A stretch of 64,000 nt of DNA, taken from positions 186,001 through 250,000 of the forward strand of contig NZ_JAYWXI010000003.1 in NCBI RefSeq assembly GCF_036016955.1, written 5' to 3'. Source of the DNA: JAYWXI01 sp036016955 (GTDB taxonomy: Bacteria; Bacteroidota; Bacteroidia; Flavobacteriales; Weeksellaceae). A program made the position numbers and the translations under genes. Under the pieces are notes generated by a model. It worked only from the letters and a program-made list of their open reading frames with translations. It had not been told where the DNA came from and did not search any database. Below, piece after piece: positions 8,317 to 17,284 of this stretch (positions within the stretch are counted from its first letter, which is position 1; the number at the start of each line of letters is the position of its first letter).

Positions 8317-9531
8317 TTAATCCGTAATATTTAATCCGTCCACAATTTCTTTATAAGCTTCCCTTAATTCTTCTTTCTGTTCCTCGGAAATCCCCTGATG
8401 TTCGAGCAATCGCTCAAACACCTCCTCTACATCAAAATCTTCAAGCGATGCATTCGCCTCCTCAAACGCCAATGCCTCATTCAAATGGAAACGATTCTGA
8501 AGTTTAAGCACTTCGATACTGGTATTTTCGGTCTGTTGAGCCACCCACTGCGAAAAATCAGGAAAAAGATCCTCGCCCGTATAAGTGATTTCCACCCAAA
8601 CCGAGTCGCCCTCATTTTTCAGCGTCTCCAAACGACGCCGGATACTCTCTTTGTTTCCACGAACCGACGCCAGTCGTTGAAAAACCGGAATACGAATCGT
8701 TTCAATGGTTCTCGTTCCCCCCTCAAAACGAATCACATAAACGCATTTAGACTGGTCTGCCTCACCAAACCCCATAGGAATCGGTGAACCGCAATACCGA
8801 ATATGCTCTTTAATCTTGGACGGCACGTGGTAATGCCCTAAGGCCACATAATCGAAGGCTTCCGGAAAAATATCGCTTCCAACAGCTTCAATCGTGCCAA
8901 TATAAGTTTCCCTCACGCCATCGTCATCGTTTCTCTTTCCCCCGGCGACAGACAAATGCCCCGTGGCAATAATCGGGATATCGCAAGACAAAGCCGCCCT
9001 CTTTTCCACCGCTAAAGCCGCAATTTGAGCATAATGTTTCTGAATACCAGCATTGATCCGTTTGGAGCGGTCGGCATAGTTTTCACCTTCGGTAAATCGG
9101 ACAAGATCGCGTTCCCGCAAAAAAGGCACCCCGCAGACCATCAATACGGGCGTTCCTTCATCATCCTTGATGACAATAATTTCGTCTTCCAAATCCCCAG
9201 CGGAATGCCCGATAACCGTAACACGCAAAGCCGCCAAAATATCTTTCGGTGCATTGAGAAAACTCGGCGAATCGTGGTTTCCTCCAACAACAATAACGTT
9301 TTTGCATCCCGATTGCCGAACCTTCATCAAAAAATCATAATAAAGCTTCTGTGAGCCGCTTCCAGGAGTTGCCGTGTCAAAAATATCCCCGGCGATGAGA
9401 AGCAAGTCGATCTCCTCCTCGGTAATCGTCGCCAAAAGCCACTCCAAGAAAGCCTGATGCTCCTGCTTACGCTCTTTTTTGGAGTAAAGCGTACGCCCCA
9501 AATGCCAGTCCGAAGTGTGCAGTATTTTCAT
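8317..9531 (-). CDS. sbcD: SbcD-type exonuclease, metallophosphoesterase subunit
   Basis: 404 residues with the calcineurin-like phosphoesterase motifs in order: DWHLGR (8-13), GDIFDT, GGNHDSP, and later ATGHL and LGHYHVP, which bind the two metal ions. SbcD supplies the nuclease activity of the SbcCD complex. It is the first gene of the sbcDC operon. The C-terminal segment (about 270-404) is the capping and SbcC-binding region. Confidence 0.95.
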   Translation of the reverse strand: MKILHTSDWHLGRTLYSKKERKQEHQAFLEWLLATITEEEIDLLLIAGDIFDTATPGSGSQKLYYDFLMKVRQSGCKNVIVVGGNHDSPSFLNAPKDILAALRVTVIGHSAGDLEDEIIVIKDDEGTPVLMVCGVPFLRERDLVRFTEGENYADRSKRINAGIQKHYAQIAALAVEKRAALSCDIPIIATGHLSVAGGKRNDDDGVRETYIGTIEAVGSDIFPEAFDYVALGHYHVPSKIKEHIRYCGSPIPMGFGEADQSKCVYVIRFEGGTRTIETIRIPVFQRLASVRGNKESIRRRLETLKNEGDSVWVEITYTGEDLFPDFSQWVAQQTENTSIEVLKLQNRFHLNEALAFEEANASLEDFDVEEVFERLLEHQGISEEQKEELREAYKEIVDGLNITD

Positions 9532-9622
9532 TAACGATTGATTTTAATTAAAAAAAACAGACGCTTATTCCTCAAAATAGAGCCCCTAATTTAAACATTT
9601 ATTTGCTACCACCTAAAACAAA

Positions 9623-9655
9623 AACCTTCCCTTTCTTCAATCGGAAAGGGAAGGT
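9623..9655 (-). terminator. icd terminator
   Basis: Twelve-bp inverted repeat AACCTTCCCTTT / AAAGGGAAGGTT, followed on the minus strand by TTTGTTTT, just downstream of the icd stop. Confidence 0.75.
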
Positions 9656-9676
9656 TGATTAGTGAAAATTTAACCC

Positions 9677-11893
9677 CTAAAGCGCGTCAATAATTGCATT
9701 GAGTGTCGCACTCGGACGCATGGCCGCATAAGTTTTTGCCTCATTCGGATGGTAATACCCTCCGATTTCTTGAGCTTTGCCTTGAGCACCAATTAATTCT
9801 TCATTAATTTTGACTTCGTTATCCGCCATCGCCTTGGCAATCGGAGCAAACAACTCGGCCAAAGCCGCATCCGAAGTTTGATTGGCTAACGCTTCTGCCC
9901 AATACATCGCCAAATAGAAATGAGATCCGCGGTTATCCAATCCGCCCAGCTTACGTGCCGGAGATTTATCGTTCACCAAAAACTTGGCATTAGCAACATC
10001 CAATGCCTCCGCTAAGACTTGAGCCTTCGGATTGTTCTGCGTCTGAGCCAAATGCTCCAAAGAAGCCTGCAACGCCAAAAACTCCCCAAGCGAATCCCAG
10101 CGAAGATACCCCTCCTGAACAAATTGCTCCACATGCTTCGGCGCCGAACCTCCCGCACCAGTTTCAAACAAGCCTCCACCGTTCATCAAAGGAACAATTG
10201 AAAGCATCTTGGCCGACGTCCCCAACTCCAAAATAGGGAACATATCGGTAAGATAGTCTCTGAGGACGTTCCCCGAAACCGAAATGGTATCTTTACCTTC
10301 CCGACCCCGTTTTAGCGTTTCTGCCACAGCATCCTTAACGTCCATGATTCGAATATCCAAACCGTTCAAATCGTAATTCTGAAGGTATTTTTCAACTTTT
10401 TTGATGATTTCACGGTCGTGTGCCCGAGACCGATCCAACCAAAAAATGGCCGTCGTATTAGACAGTCGTGCACGGTTCACCGCCAGTTTTACCCAATCCT
10501 GAATCGGAGCATCCTTGGTCTGACACATTCTAAAAATATCATCCTTCTCGACCACTTGCTCCAAAAGAACCTTACCGTTTTCGTCCTCTACTTTCACCAC
10601 ACCCGCACTCTGCATTTGGAAAGTTTTATCGTGCGAGCCGTATTCCTCTGCTTTCTGAGCCATAAGCCCCACGTTAGGCACCGAACCAAATGTTTTAGGA
10701 TCGATTGCACCATTTTGCTTCATATCTTCGATAATCGCATCGTAAAATCCAGCGTACGTCCGATCCGGAATAATACACACCGTGTCTTCTTCCTTACCCT
10801 CTTTATTCCACATTTTACCTCCACCGCGAACCAAAGCTGCCATAGACGCATCCACAATCACATCGGATGAAACATGGAAATTGGTAATCCCCTGATCGGA
10901 ATTAACCATCGCCAAACGAGGCCCTTTTTCAATTGCCTCTTCGATGGCTGATTTGATTTCGGCTTCCTTCGGATGTCCCGAAATTTTCTCGAATAAAGTC
11001 GCCAATCCGAAATTAGGATTAACATCCAACTCGGCAAACGTGTCTTGGTACTTCTCGAAAACTTCCTTGAAATAAGTTTCCACAATTGCCCCGAAAATAA
11101 TAGGATCCGAAACCTTCATCATGGTCGCCTTCAAATGAGCCGACAACAAAACGTCTTTTTCTTTGGCCTCGGCAATAGCTTGACGAACAAAAGATTTCAA
11201 CGCATTAAGCCGCATTACCGAAGAGTCGATAACCTCACCCGCCTTTAGGGGAGAAAAATCCTTCAGTACCTGAGACGCTTGGTCTTTCCCATAAAATACA
11301 ATACGAAACTTACCTTCGTTTTCAACAGTCGTGGAGGTTTCCGAACCATAAAAGTCCCCTTCAGCCATATGCGCCACCGATGTTTTGCTTTCCGACTTCC
11401 ACTCGCCCATACGGTGCGGATTGGCCTTAGCATAATCTTTCACCGATTTAGGCGCACGGCGGTCGCTATTCCCTTCACGAAGAACCGGATTAACCGCCGA
11501 TCCCAGTACCTTAGCATATTTCTTGTTGATTGCTTCTTCTTCTGCGTTTTTAGGCTCTGCAGGATAATCCGGCAGCTCGTAGCCTTGCTTCTTTAGTTCC
11601 GCTATCGCTTCCTCCAATTGAGGCACCGACGCCGAAATATTGGGCAACTTGATAATGTTGGCTTCCGGCGTGGTTGCCAAAGCCCCAAGCTCTGCCAAAT
11701 AATCCGGAATACGCTGTTCCTCGGTAAGAGCCTCTGGGAAATTCGCCAGTATACGTCCCGCCAACGAAATATCGGGAACAGCGATTTCAATCCCTGCCGT
11801 TTTGGTAAAAGCCTTTACCATAGGTAAAAAAGAATGGGTCGCCAACATTGGCGCTTCATCCGTCAGTGTGTAGTAAATTTTTGCTTGTGACAT
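9677..11893 (-). CDS. icd: monomeric NADP-dependent isocitrate dehydrogenase
   Basis: 738 residues, the expected length of the monomeric IDH family, which is unrelated in length to the 410-residue dimeric enzymes. Recognisable segments are EGNSDRRAPKSVK near residue 138, MLNALKSF-like substrate-site sequence near 228, and the C-terminal GGLDNRGSHFYLAMYWA. It oxidises isocitrate to 2-oxoglutarate with NADP in the TCA cycle, supplying NADPH and glutamate precursor. It is a single-gene unit with its own -7 box and terminator. Confidence 0.96.
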   Translation of the reverse strand: MSQAKIYYTLTDEAPMLATHSFLPMVKAFTKTAGIEIAVPDISLAGRILANFPEALTEEQRIPDYLAELGALATTPEANIIKLPNISASVPQLEEAIAELKKQGYELPDYPAEPKNAEEEAINKKYAKVLGSAVNPVLREGNSDRRAPKSVKDYAKANPHRMGEWKSESKTSVAHMAEGDFYGSETSTTVENEGKFRIVFYGKDQASQVLKDFSPLKAGEVIDSSVMRLNALKSFVRQAIAEAKEKDVLLSAHLKATMMKVSDPIIFGAIVETYFKEVFEKYQDTFAELDVNPNFGLATLFEKISGHPKEAEIKSAIEEAIEKGPRLAMVNSDQGITNFHVSSDVIVDASMAALVRGGGKMWNKEGKEEDTVCIIPDRTYAGFYDAIIEDMKQNGAIDPKTFGSVPNVGLMAQKAEEYGSHDKTFQMQSAGVVKVEDENGKVLLEQVVEKDDIFRMCQTKDAPIQDWVKLAVNRARLSNTTAIFWLDRSRAHDREIIKKVEKYLQNYDLNGLDIRIMDVKDAVAETLKRGREGKDTISVSGNVLRDYLTDMFPILELGTSAKMLSIVPLMNGGGLFETGAGGSAPKHVEQFVQEGYLRWDSLGEFLALQASLEHLAQTQNNPKAQVLAEALDVANAKFLVNDKSPARKLGGLDNRGSHFYLAMYWAEALANQTSDAALAELFAPIAKAMADNEVKINEELIGAQGKAQEIGGYYHPNEAKTYAAMRPSATLNAIIDAL

Positions 11894-11929
11894 TATTTTA
11901 ATGCTTTTTATTTTTTATAATTAGTTATA

Positions 11930-11937
11930 CAAATTTA
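11930..11937 (-). promoter_or_regulatory. -7 box of icd (TAAATTTG)
   Basis: Exact TAnnTTTG on the minus strand, 36 nt before the icd ATG. The rest of the 11894-12107 gap is non-coding and includes the leader of the divergent DUF4197 gene. Confidence 0.6.
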
Positions 11938-12107
11938 GGCAATTTTTACCGTTTGCGGCAAAAGTGCAAAATAAATCGCCAAAAAACAACGCCTTTCGAA
12001 ATGCAAAATCGGAAAAAAACCGAAGTCGATCTCTTTTCGTTCGGCCCTTTTGTCATGGCTTGGTTTTGGCTCAATATTTGAAAGGATTTCCTAATCAAAA
12101 AAAACAT

Positions 12108-12785
12108 ATGAAAGTACAAACCATCCTTGTTTCCGCAGCCACCGCCGTGACCTTAGGCTCCGCTACCCAATCCTGCATGGCCGTAGCCACTTCCAGCCTG
12201 GGTATTGCCGTCATTAAACAAGTGCTGCTGGGAGGAATTACCAAAGGAGTCCATATCTTCGGGAATAAAAACGCCTTCCTTCAAAACGATCTGATCGAAA
12301 AAGCTATCCCGGAAAACCTGCGTAGTACTTACGCTCTTTTGGACAAAATAGCTCCAAATCTGACAGCTCAAGGCAAAGACTATATCGCCCAAGCGGCCGC
12401 TTATACCGTAAATACCGCTGAACCTATCCTTAAAAATGCCGTCAATAACTTGACCGCCGAAGACGTCGCCCAAATCGCCAATGGAGGAAGCGGAGCGGCC
12501 ACACGCCTGCTAAAAGCCAAAACAGCCGAGCAGCTCATCACAGCCATCCAACCCAAAGTCGACGAAAAACTAAACGAATTCGGAATTGTGAAAAGCATCA
12601 ACATGGCTCTCCAAGGCAATAACGTGTTGGGAAATTTACTAGGAAACCAAACCAATACGCCGTTGCAAAACCACAGCCTGAGCCGATTAGCTTCCGAACA
12701 AATCGTTAACGGCTTATTCAACATTATTGAAGATCACGAAAAACAAAATGCAGCCCAACTTCCGGCCATTTTGCAAAACCACTAA
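12108..12785 (+). CDS. DUF4197 exported protein
   Basis: 225 residues from ATG 12108, giving an N-terminal hydrophobic export signal (TILVSAATAVTLGSATQSC) with a cysteine near residue 23 that could be a lipoprotein site. The remainder is helical and matches the DUF4197 pattern (KQVLLGGITKGV, IPENLR, ILKNAVNNLTAEDV, KFNE-like). Function is unknown. It is followed at 40 nt by the DUF493 gene in the same orientation. In-frame sequence upstream of 12108 is basic and unlike the family, so the later start was taken. Confidence 0.8.
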   Translation: MKVQTILVSAATAVTLGSATQSCMAVATSSLGIAVIKQVLLGGITKGVHIFGNKNAFLQNDLIEKAIPENLRSTYALLDKIAPNLTAQGKDYIAQAAAYTVNTAEPILKNAVNNLTAEDVAQIANGGSGAATRLLKAKTAEQLITAIQPKVDEKLNEFGIVKSINMALQGNNVLGNLLGNQTNTPLQNHSLSRLASEQIVNGLFNIIEDHEKQNAAQLPAILQNH

Positions 12786-12825
12786 AATCTTCAATTTATA
12801 CATTAAATAAACCTAAACCATACCA

Positions 12826-13137
12826 ATGAATATCAACCCTTTAGACCAATCCATCAAAAATGATCCTGAAGCATTCTATGCCTCACTGAAAACCAAATTA
12901 GAGGAAAATCATAACTTTCCCGAGGATTATTTATACAAATTCATTTTCCCGAACGAAAATGCAAAATTAACCGAACTCTATCAGATTTTCGATAAAATAG
13001 ACTACACCATCTCCACCAGAGAAAGTAAAAACGGAAAATACATCTCCGCAAGCATTCAGGCTTTTGTGATGGATGCCGACCAAGTGATAAATCTCTATAA
13101 AAAAGTAGCCGAAATTGACGGCGTAGTAATGCTCTAA
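12826..13137 (+). CDS. DUF493 (YbeD-like) family protein
   Basis: 103 residues with the DUF493/UPF0250 ferredoxin-like pattern: FPEDYLYKFIFPNENAKL near the start and KYISASIQAFVMDADQVINLYKKV near the end. The family is small and cytosolic; a regulatory role of YbeD-like domains has been suggested, but no reaction is known. It lies 13 nt upstream of the TIGR01777 epimerase gene and is probably co-transcribed. Confidence 0.78.
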   Translation: MNINPLDQSIKNDPEAFYASLKTKLEENHNFPEDYLYKFIFPNENAKLTELYQIFDKIDYTISTRESKNGKYISASIQAFVMDADQVINLYKKVAEIDGVVML

Positions 13138-13150
13138 TCCTTTCATCGCC

Positions 13151-14050
13151 ATGGTAATCCTGATAAGCGGCACCAGCGGACTGGTCGGACGTAGCCTAAA
13201 AACAGCCTTAGAAAGACGAGGCCACAAAGTAAAAACCCTTACCCGAACCCCCAATCCGAAAAACGAAACTGAATTCTATTGGGATTACAACAAAGGCGTC
13301 CTTGACGACAATGCTTTGCAGGATGTAGACGCCATTATCCATTTGGCCGGAGCCAATTTGGCCAAACGTTGGACGACTTCCTACAAAAAGGAAATCTTAT
13401 CCAGTCGAATTGATTCGGCCGATTTTCTTCGCCACCGATGCCTGAATCTCGGCCATTCCCTCAAAAGTTTTGTTTCGGCTTCGGGGATTAATTATTACGG
13501 AACCTTCACGTCCGATGAAATCTTAACCGAACAATCGTCCGTCCGTTCTCAAGACTTTCTCTCTTTCGTGTGTCGGGAATGGGAATTGGCCGCCGACCGT
13601 TTTTCCGAAGTCGCCCAAAGAATCGTTAAAATAAGAACCGCTCCAGTCCTAGCTCCCTCAGGAGGGGCATTAGAACCGCTGGCACGCATTGCCCGACTTC
13701 ATCTTTCAAGCGCCATCGGTAGCGGAAATCAATGGTTCAACTGGATTCACCATGAGGATTTGACCAACCTCTACATCGCAGCGGTGGAAAATGAAAATCT
13801 CGAAGGAGCATACAACGCCGTAGCCGATGAAATCCCCACCAATAAAACCTTTATGAAAGCCTTAGCCAAGGTTTTAAACAAAAACTTCTTACCTCTCCCC
13901 CTCCCCGGTTTAGCTCTACGCTTAGCCATAGGAGAAATGAGCGAGATGCTCCTAGAAGGCACACGGGCATCCAATGAAAAAATAAAAGCCACCGGATTTA
14001 CCTTCCGATACCCTCTTTTGAATCAAGCCCTGATAAAAAATTTAAAGTAA
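13151..14050 (+). CDS. TIGR01777 family NAD(P)-binding epimerase-like protein
   Basis: 299 residues with an N-terminal Rossmann motif (LISGTSGLVGRSL, 3-15), a middle region SASGINYYG that carries the SDR tyrosine, and a C-terminal helical DUF1731-like part (FLPLPLPGLALRLAIGEMSEMLLEGTRA). It belongs to the YfcH/SDR39U1 group of atypical short-chain dehydrogenases; the substrate is unknown. Its last codons overlap the convergent arsC-like gene by 9 nt. Confidence 0.88.
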   Translation: MVILISGTSGLVGRSLKTALERRGHKVKTLTRTPNPKNETEFYWDYNKGVLDDNALQDVDAIIHLAGANLAKRWTTSYKKEILSSRIDSADFLRHRCLNLGHSLKSFVSASGINYYGTFTSDEILTEQSSVRSQDFLSFVCREWELAADRFSEVAQRIVKIRTAPVLAPSGGALEPLARIARLHLSSAIGSGNQWFNWIHHEDLTNLYIAAVENENLEGAYNAVADEIPTNKTFMKALAKVLNKNFLPLPLPGLALRLAIGEMSEMLLEGTRASNEKIKATGFTFRYPLLNQALIKNLK

Positions 14051-14383
14051 ACCCTCCATCGCTTCGGCAGGTCTGGCCACCACAGCCTTTTCCCTCTTTA
14101 TCAAAATAGGACGCTGCAAAAGCTTAGGATATTGCAAAAGTGCTTTTATTTTATCCTCTTCCGAAAGCACCTTTCCCGAAAAATGGTCTTTCCATTCGGG
14201 TTCGTTTTTCCTCAGAACTTTGTCGGCAGAAAGTCCAAGCCAACCGAGAAGTTCACGAAGTTCCGCCTCCGAAAGCGGATCTTCCAAATAGTAACGGACA
14301 TTAAAAACAACCCCTCGGTCTTCCAAATATTTAACCGCTTCGCGAGACTTGGAGCAACGGTTGTTATGAAGTAAAGTCATCAT
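14042..14383 (-). CDS. arsC: ArsC/Spx-family arsenate reductase-like protein
   Basis: 113 residues with the thioredoxin-fold signature NNRCSKSREAVKYL, placing the single catalytic cysteine near residue 10, and RPILIKREKAVVARP, which contributes the anion-binding arginines in ArsC. Family members reduce arsenate with glutaredoxin or act as Spx/YffB-like proteins. No arsenic genes are nearby, so the arsenate activity is only a family inference. ATG at 14383 or 14380 are equivalent starts. Confidence 0.8.
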   Translation of the reverse strand: MMTLLHNNRCSKSREAVKYLEDRGVVFNVRYYLEDPLSEAELRELLGWLGLSADKVLRKNEPEWKDHFSGKVLSEEDKIKALLQYPKLLQRPILIKREKAVVARPAEAMEGLL

Positions 14384-14457
14384 CAGAATTATTTAGCTGT
14401 TAAAAAAATCATGCAATAATAAGCCTAATCTTCATCATTTTAAAATCGAAAAAATTC

Positions 14458-15549
14458 TCACTTTCGGTATTCCATATAGTCGTAGTCGCCTTTCCGATCA
14501 AAATCGTCAAAAATGGATTTGTAAGGCAGCATATCCCCGCCGTGGTAAAAGAATAAAAATCTAAAAAAAATCATCGAAAAATAAACCACCACAGCCCCTC
14601 GAAGCACCCAAGCCTTCTTCTTATCCCGAATATGATAAAGCAAAAGAGACAACGCATAAGCAAAACCAAGGAAAAAGAACCAAGCCATCCGAATCAGAAT
14701 GGGTTCAGCAATACTCACAATCAAAAGGGCCCCATACCCAAAGGTAAGATTAAATAAATCATTTCGATTTCCGGAAACCCTCTTCTTTCGGAGGAAATAC
14801 AAAACCGCCACCACCATAGGCAATTCCACCAAATAAATCCATTTGTAATAAGGGGCAGGCGTCACATAGCCCGCCAATTTACCGAAATGCGACCAATGAA
14901 CAGCAAGTTGGTAAAATGCTTGATTTTTAATCACGAAGAAAGCCCCACTGAACACAAGCAAAAGCAAAAGCCCATAAGTGATAACAGCTTTTCTGAAATT
15001 CAAATTCATAGATAGTAAGAAAAAAGTCGGAATAAGAATAAGAGCACTCCGGTGAAGCGTTAAGGCAATCAAGAAAAACAAAAGAGCCCTAAAGCGCTGT
15101 CCATGATAAAAATACCCCAAAGCCAACCAAGCCACCCCGATACACATCAACTGCCTGAGCACAATAAAATCCAAAAGGTAAAACCGACACAACACAATGA
15201 AAGCCACCCAATAAAACACTTTGCTCCGAGCAAGATTCCACGACGAAAAAAGTTGCAAAAAACCAATAACGAAAGACGTAACGAAAAAATAAAAATACCG
15301 ATTATCACTAATCGTTTTCAAAGCAATAGTGTAAAGTTGAAAGCCGATTTCCGCTTTATCGTACTTCAGATAATCCCTTATGCTATACATTTCGTAGCTG
15401 TAAGCATAATTGTAAATATCCTTGCTCCCAACCATATCCCGAAGCCCCATGATCCCAAACAACACGATAAAAACAGCGTAAAAATACCTCCTATCTCTAA
15501 TCAATAAAAGAGAAAAAAAAAGAGCAAAACAAAATAGATAGACTCCCAT
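14458..15549 (-). CDS. EpsG-family polytopic membrane protein
   Basis: 363 residues, nearly entirely hydrophobic, with about 10-11 predicted transmembrane segments. The N-terminal MGLRDMVGSKDIYNYAYSY and central LTLHRSALILIPTFFL match the EpsG/Wzy-like group that polymerises surface polysaccharides. The RDMVGSKD pattern is typical of EpsG. No glycosyltransferase genes flank it, so it is an isolated copy. Substrate unknown. Confidence 0.78.
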   Translation of the reverse strand: MGVYLFCFALFFSLLLIRDRRYFYAVFIVLFGIMGLRDMVGSKDIYNYAYSYEMYSIRDYLKYDKAEIGFQLYTIALKTISDNRYFYFFVTSFVIGFLQLFSSWNLARSKVFYWVAFIVLCRFYLLDFIVLRQLMCIGVAWLALGYFYHGQRFRALLFFLIALTLHRSALILIPTFFLLSMNLNFRKAVITYGLLLLLVFSGAFFVIKNQAFYQLAVHWSHFGKLAGYVTPAPYYKWIYLVELPMVVAVLYFLRKKRVSGNRNDLFNLTFGYGALLIVSIAEPILIRMAWFFFLGFAYALSLLLYHIRDKKKAWVLRGAVVVYFSMIFFRFLFFYHGGDMLPYKSIFDDFDRKGDYDYMEYRK

Positions 15550-15689
15550 GCCCGAATTACCTCAGGATTAAATTAAAAACAGAATCGCACGTCCACAATG
15601 CCTTTTGCCGGCCTCAGCATATGCAAAATAAAATTTTCGCCGCTACTACCTTAAACCTAGGCAATTTATAAAAAAATTATCAAAAAATA
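15550..15689. other. intergenic leader region of the EpsG-like gene
   Basis: No gene seen. The minus strand carries TATTTTG, a one-base-short variant of the -7 box, near 15630. The rest is unremarkable until the terminator at 15690. Confidence 0.3.
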
Positions 15690-15726
15690 AAAGTCCGTCA
15701 ATAATAAGGTTTTATTGACAGACTTT
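15690..15726 (-). terminator. terminator of the deoxynucleoside kinase gene
   Basis: Fifteen-base arms AAAGTCCGTCAATAA / TTATTGACAGACTTT with a single internal mismatch and a 7-nt loop, followed on the minus strand by TTATTTTTTG. Confidence 0.75.
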
Positions 15727-15762
15727 CAGTATCATCGAAAAAGCGAAAGCTGAAAAACAGCG

Positions 15763-16377
15763 TTAAAACAAACCGTGCATTTCGCCTTCAATGCGCTCCA
15801 AAATATAGCCGAAATCTTCTGGTCTTTCGACAAAATCCAATTCGTCAACTTCAATAACAAGCAATTTGCCGTCTTTGTAATTGGAAATCCATTTTTCGTA
15901 TTTCTGATTGAGTTTCGACAAGTATTCGATACTGATGGAAGCCTCGTAGTCCCTCCCTCTTTTATAAATTTTCTTCACCAAATTAGGCACATCCGATTTC
16001 AAATATACCAAAAGATCCGGCGCCGAAACAAAGTCCTTCATCAATGAAAATACCGAAAAATAATTCTTGAAATCCCTTTCGCTTAACAAATTCATATCGT
16101 AAAGGTTTTCCGCAAAAATATGCGCGTCTTCATAAATCGTACGATCCTGAATAATATTTTTCCCACTCTCGCGGATTTCTTTCACCTGACGAAAACGGCT
16201 CCCCAAAAAGTAAATCTGCAAAGCAAAACTCCACTTGCTCATGTCCGCATAAAAATCTTCCAAATAGGGGTTATGATCCACATCCTCAAACTGCGGCTCC
16301 CAGCCGTAGTGCTTCGCCAACATCGTAGTCAGTGTGGTTTTACCGGCACCAATATTTCCTGTAATCGCAATATGCAT
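15763..16377 (-). CDS. deoxynucleoside kinase
   Basis: 204 residues starting MHIAITGNIGAGKTT with a P-loop at 7-14, followed by the dNK-family motif QDRTIYEDAHIF (the acidic-arginine pair that binds the deoxynucleoside) and a lid-like YKRGRDYEASIS segment. Family members (deoxyadenosine/deoxyguanosine kinases) phosphorylate salvaged deoxynucleosides. The ATG at 16377 is chosen because it places the P-loop as usual; longer in-frame sequence overlaps the upstream gene. A nucleoside permease is encoded elsewhere in the window (48103-49422). Confidence 0.9.
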   Translation of the reverse strand: MHIAITGNIGAGKTTLTTMLAKHYGWEPQFEDVDHNPYLEDFYADMSKWSFALQIYFLGSRFRQVKEIRESGKNIIQDRTIYEDAHIFAENLYDMNLLSERDFKNYFSVFSLMKDFVSAPDLLVYLKSDVPNLVKKIYKRGRDYEASISIEYLSKLNQKYEKWISNYKDGKLLVIEVDELDFVERPEDFGYILERIEGEMHGLF

Positions 16378-16453
16378 AGTTAAAAACTTGACGGTTAAAA
16401 AAATAGCTTTATCCCAACGAAAATAGGCGGAGAACCTCTCTCCTAAAATCGCC

Positions 16454-17227
16454 TTAATTTTCCAAGGGGTAAAGATAGAGCTTCCCCTCCGTGAGAACAA
16501 AATATGCCGAGGAATTTTTATCCACAATTTTTCCTTCCTCTTTTTTTACCAGCGTTGCCGCTTGTTGATTATTCGAATCTAACCGAAATAAACCTGAGTC
16601 GGAAACCACGAAAATAGCCGCGCCTTTCCGAACCAAACGCGTAGCCCCGTCAATTTGAATTTCACAAATTTTTTCTGCCGAAAAAGTATACCCTCTCAAA
16701 AAATCTTCCGTCAAAACATACACCTTTCCCTCGTAAACCAAAAAATCCCGAAGATCGTGATACCCGATAAAAAAAGGAAACGAATTAATCACCCGGTCTT
16801 CCCGAAAATTATACTGAATCAAACGTTTTTCACTGTCGTCCAAGAGCCACACCTGTTGCAAATCCTCCGTATAAACCGTACTGATAAAACCAAAACGCCC
16901 GACACTCAGACGCTGGACTTCATTAAGGTAGGCATCCAAAAAACGAATTTCCTGCGCACTCTGCGAGAACAACACCACTTTGAGCGGGTTGGTTACGCTA
17001 CGAACCGCAAAAGGCACCGTAAACATCTGACGTCCCACCACCTTTCCCGAAACATCGTACTTGGTAAAACTAAAGTTCTGCTTTTCGTAGAGGTAAGTAT
17101 TGAGATAATCGTCCGCATAAACTTCCGACGATTCCGTCAAGGGAAGAGCCGCCAAAGGCAAAACCTTCTGCGAACGAAAAACACCGCAAACCAAAATTAC
17201 CCCCAAAAAAACAAACCATTTCTTCAT
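16454..17227 (-). CDS. exported beta-propeller-like protein of unknown function
   Basis: 257 residues with a signal peptide (1-19, WFVFLGVILVCGVF) and repeated short beta-strand patterns (VWLLDDSEKRLIQYN, VYVLTEDFLRGYTF, IFVVSDSGLFRLD, AYFVLTEGKLYLY) suggesting a small propeller. I do not recognise a named family. The start codon lies 5 nt after a -7 box, so the mRNA may be leaderless. It is upstream of the deoxynucleoside kinase with a 76-nt gap and could share its transcript. Confidence 0.65.
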   Translation of the reverse strand: MKKWFVFLGVILVCGVFRSQKVLPLAALPLTESSEVYADDYLNTYLYEKQNFSFTKYDVSGKVVGRQMFTVPFAVRSVTNPLKVVLFSQSAQEIRFLDAYLNEVQRLSVGRFGFISTVYTEDLQQVWLLDDSEKRLIQYNFREDRVINSFPFFIGYHDLRDFLVYEGKVYVLTEDFLRGYTFSAEKICEIQIDGATRLVRKGAAIFVVSDSGLFRLDSNNQQAATLVKKEEGKIVDKNSSAYFVLTEGKLYLYPLEN

Positions 17228-17232
17228 CTCGT

Positions 17233-17240
17233 CAAAAATA
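17233..17240 (-). promoter_or_regulatory. -7 box (TATTTTTG) fused to the upstream terminator
   Basis: Exact consensus on the minus strand, 5 nt before the ATG at 17227. Its T-rich part continues directly from the T-tract of the hairpin at 17241-17269. Confidence 0.55.
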
Positions 17241-17269
17241 AAAAAATGACGCCAAAAACGTCATTTTTT
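17241..17269 (-). terminator. terminator of the glutaminyl cyclase gene
   Basis: Perfect 11-bp arms AAAAAATGACG / CGTCATTTTTT with a 7-nt loop. T-rich on both sides, so it may work in both directions. Confidence 0.75.
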
Positions 17270-17284
17270 CAATAGTCTTTTTTA

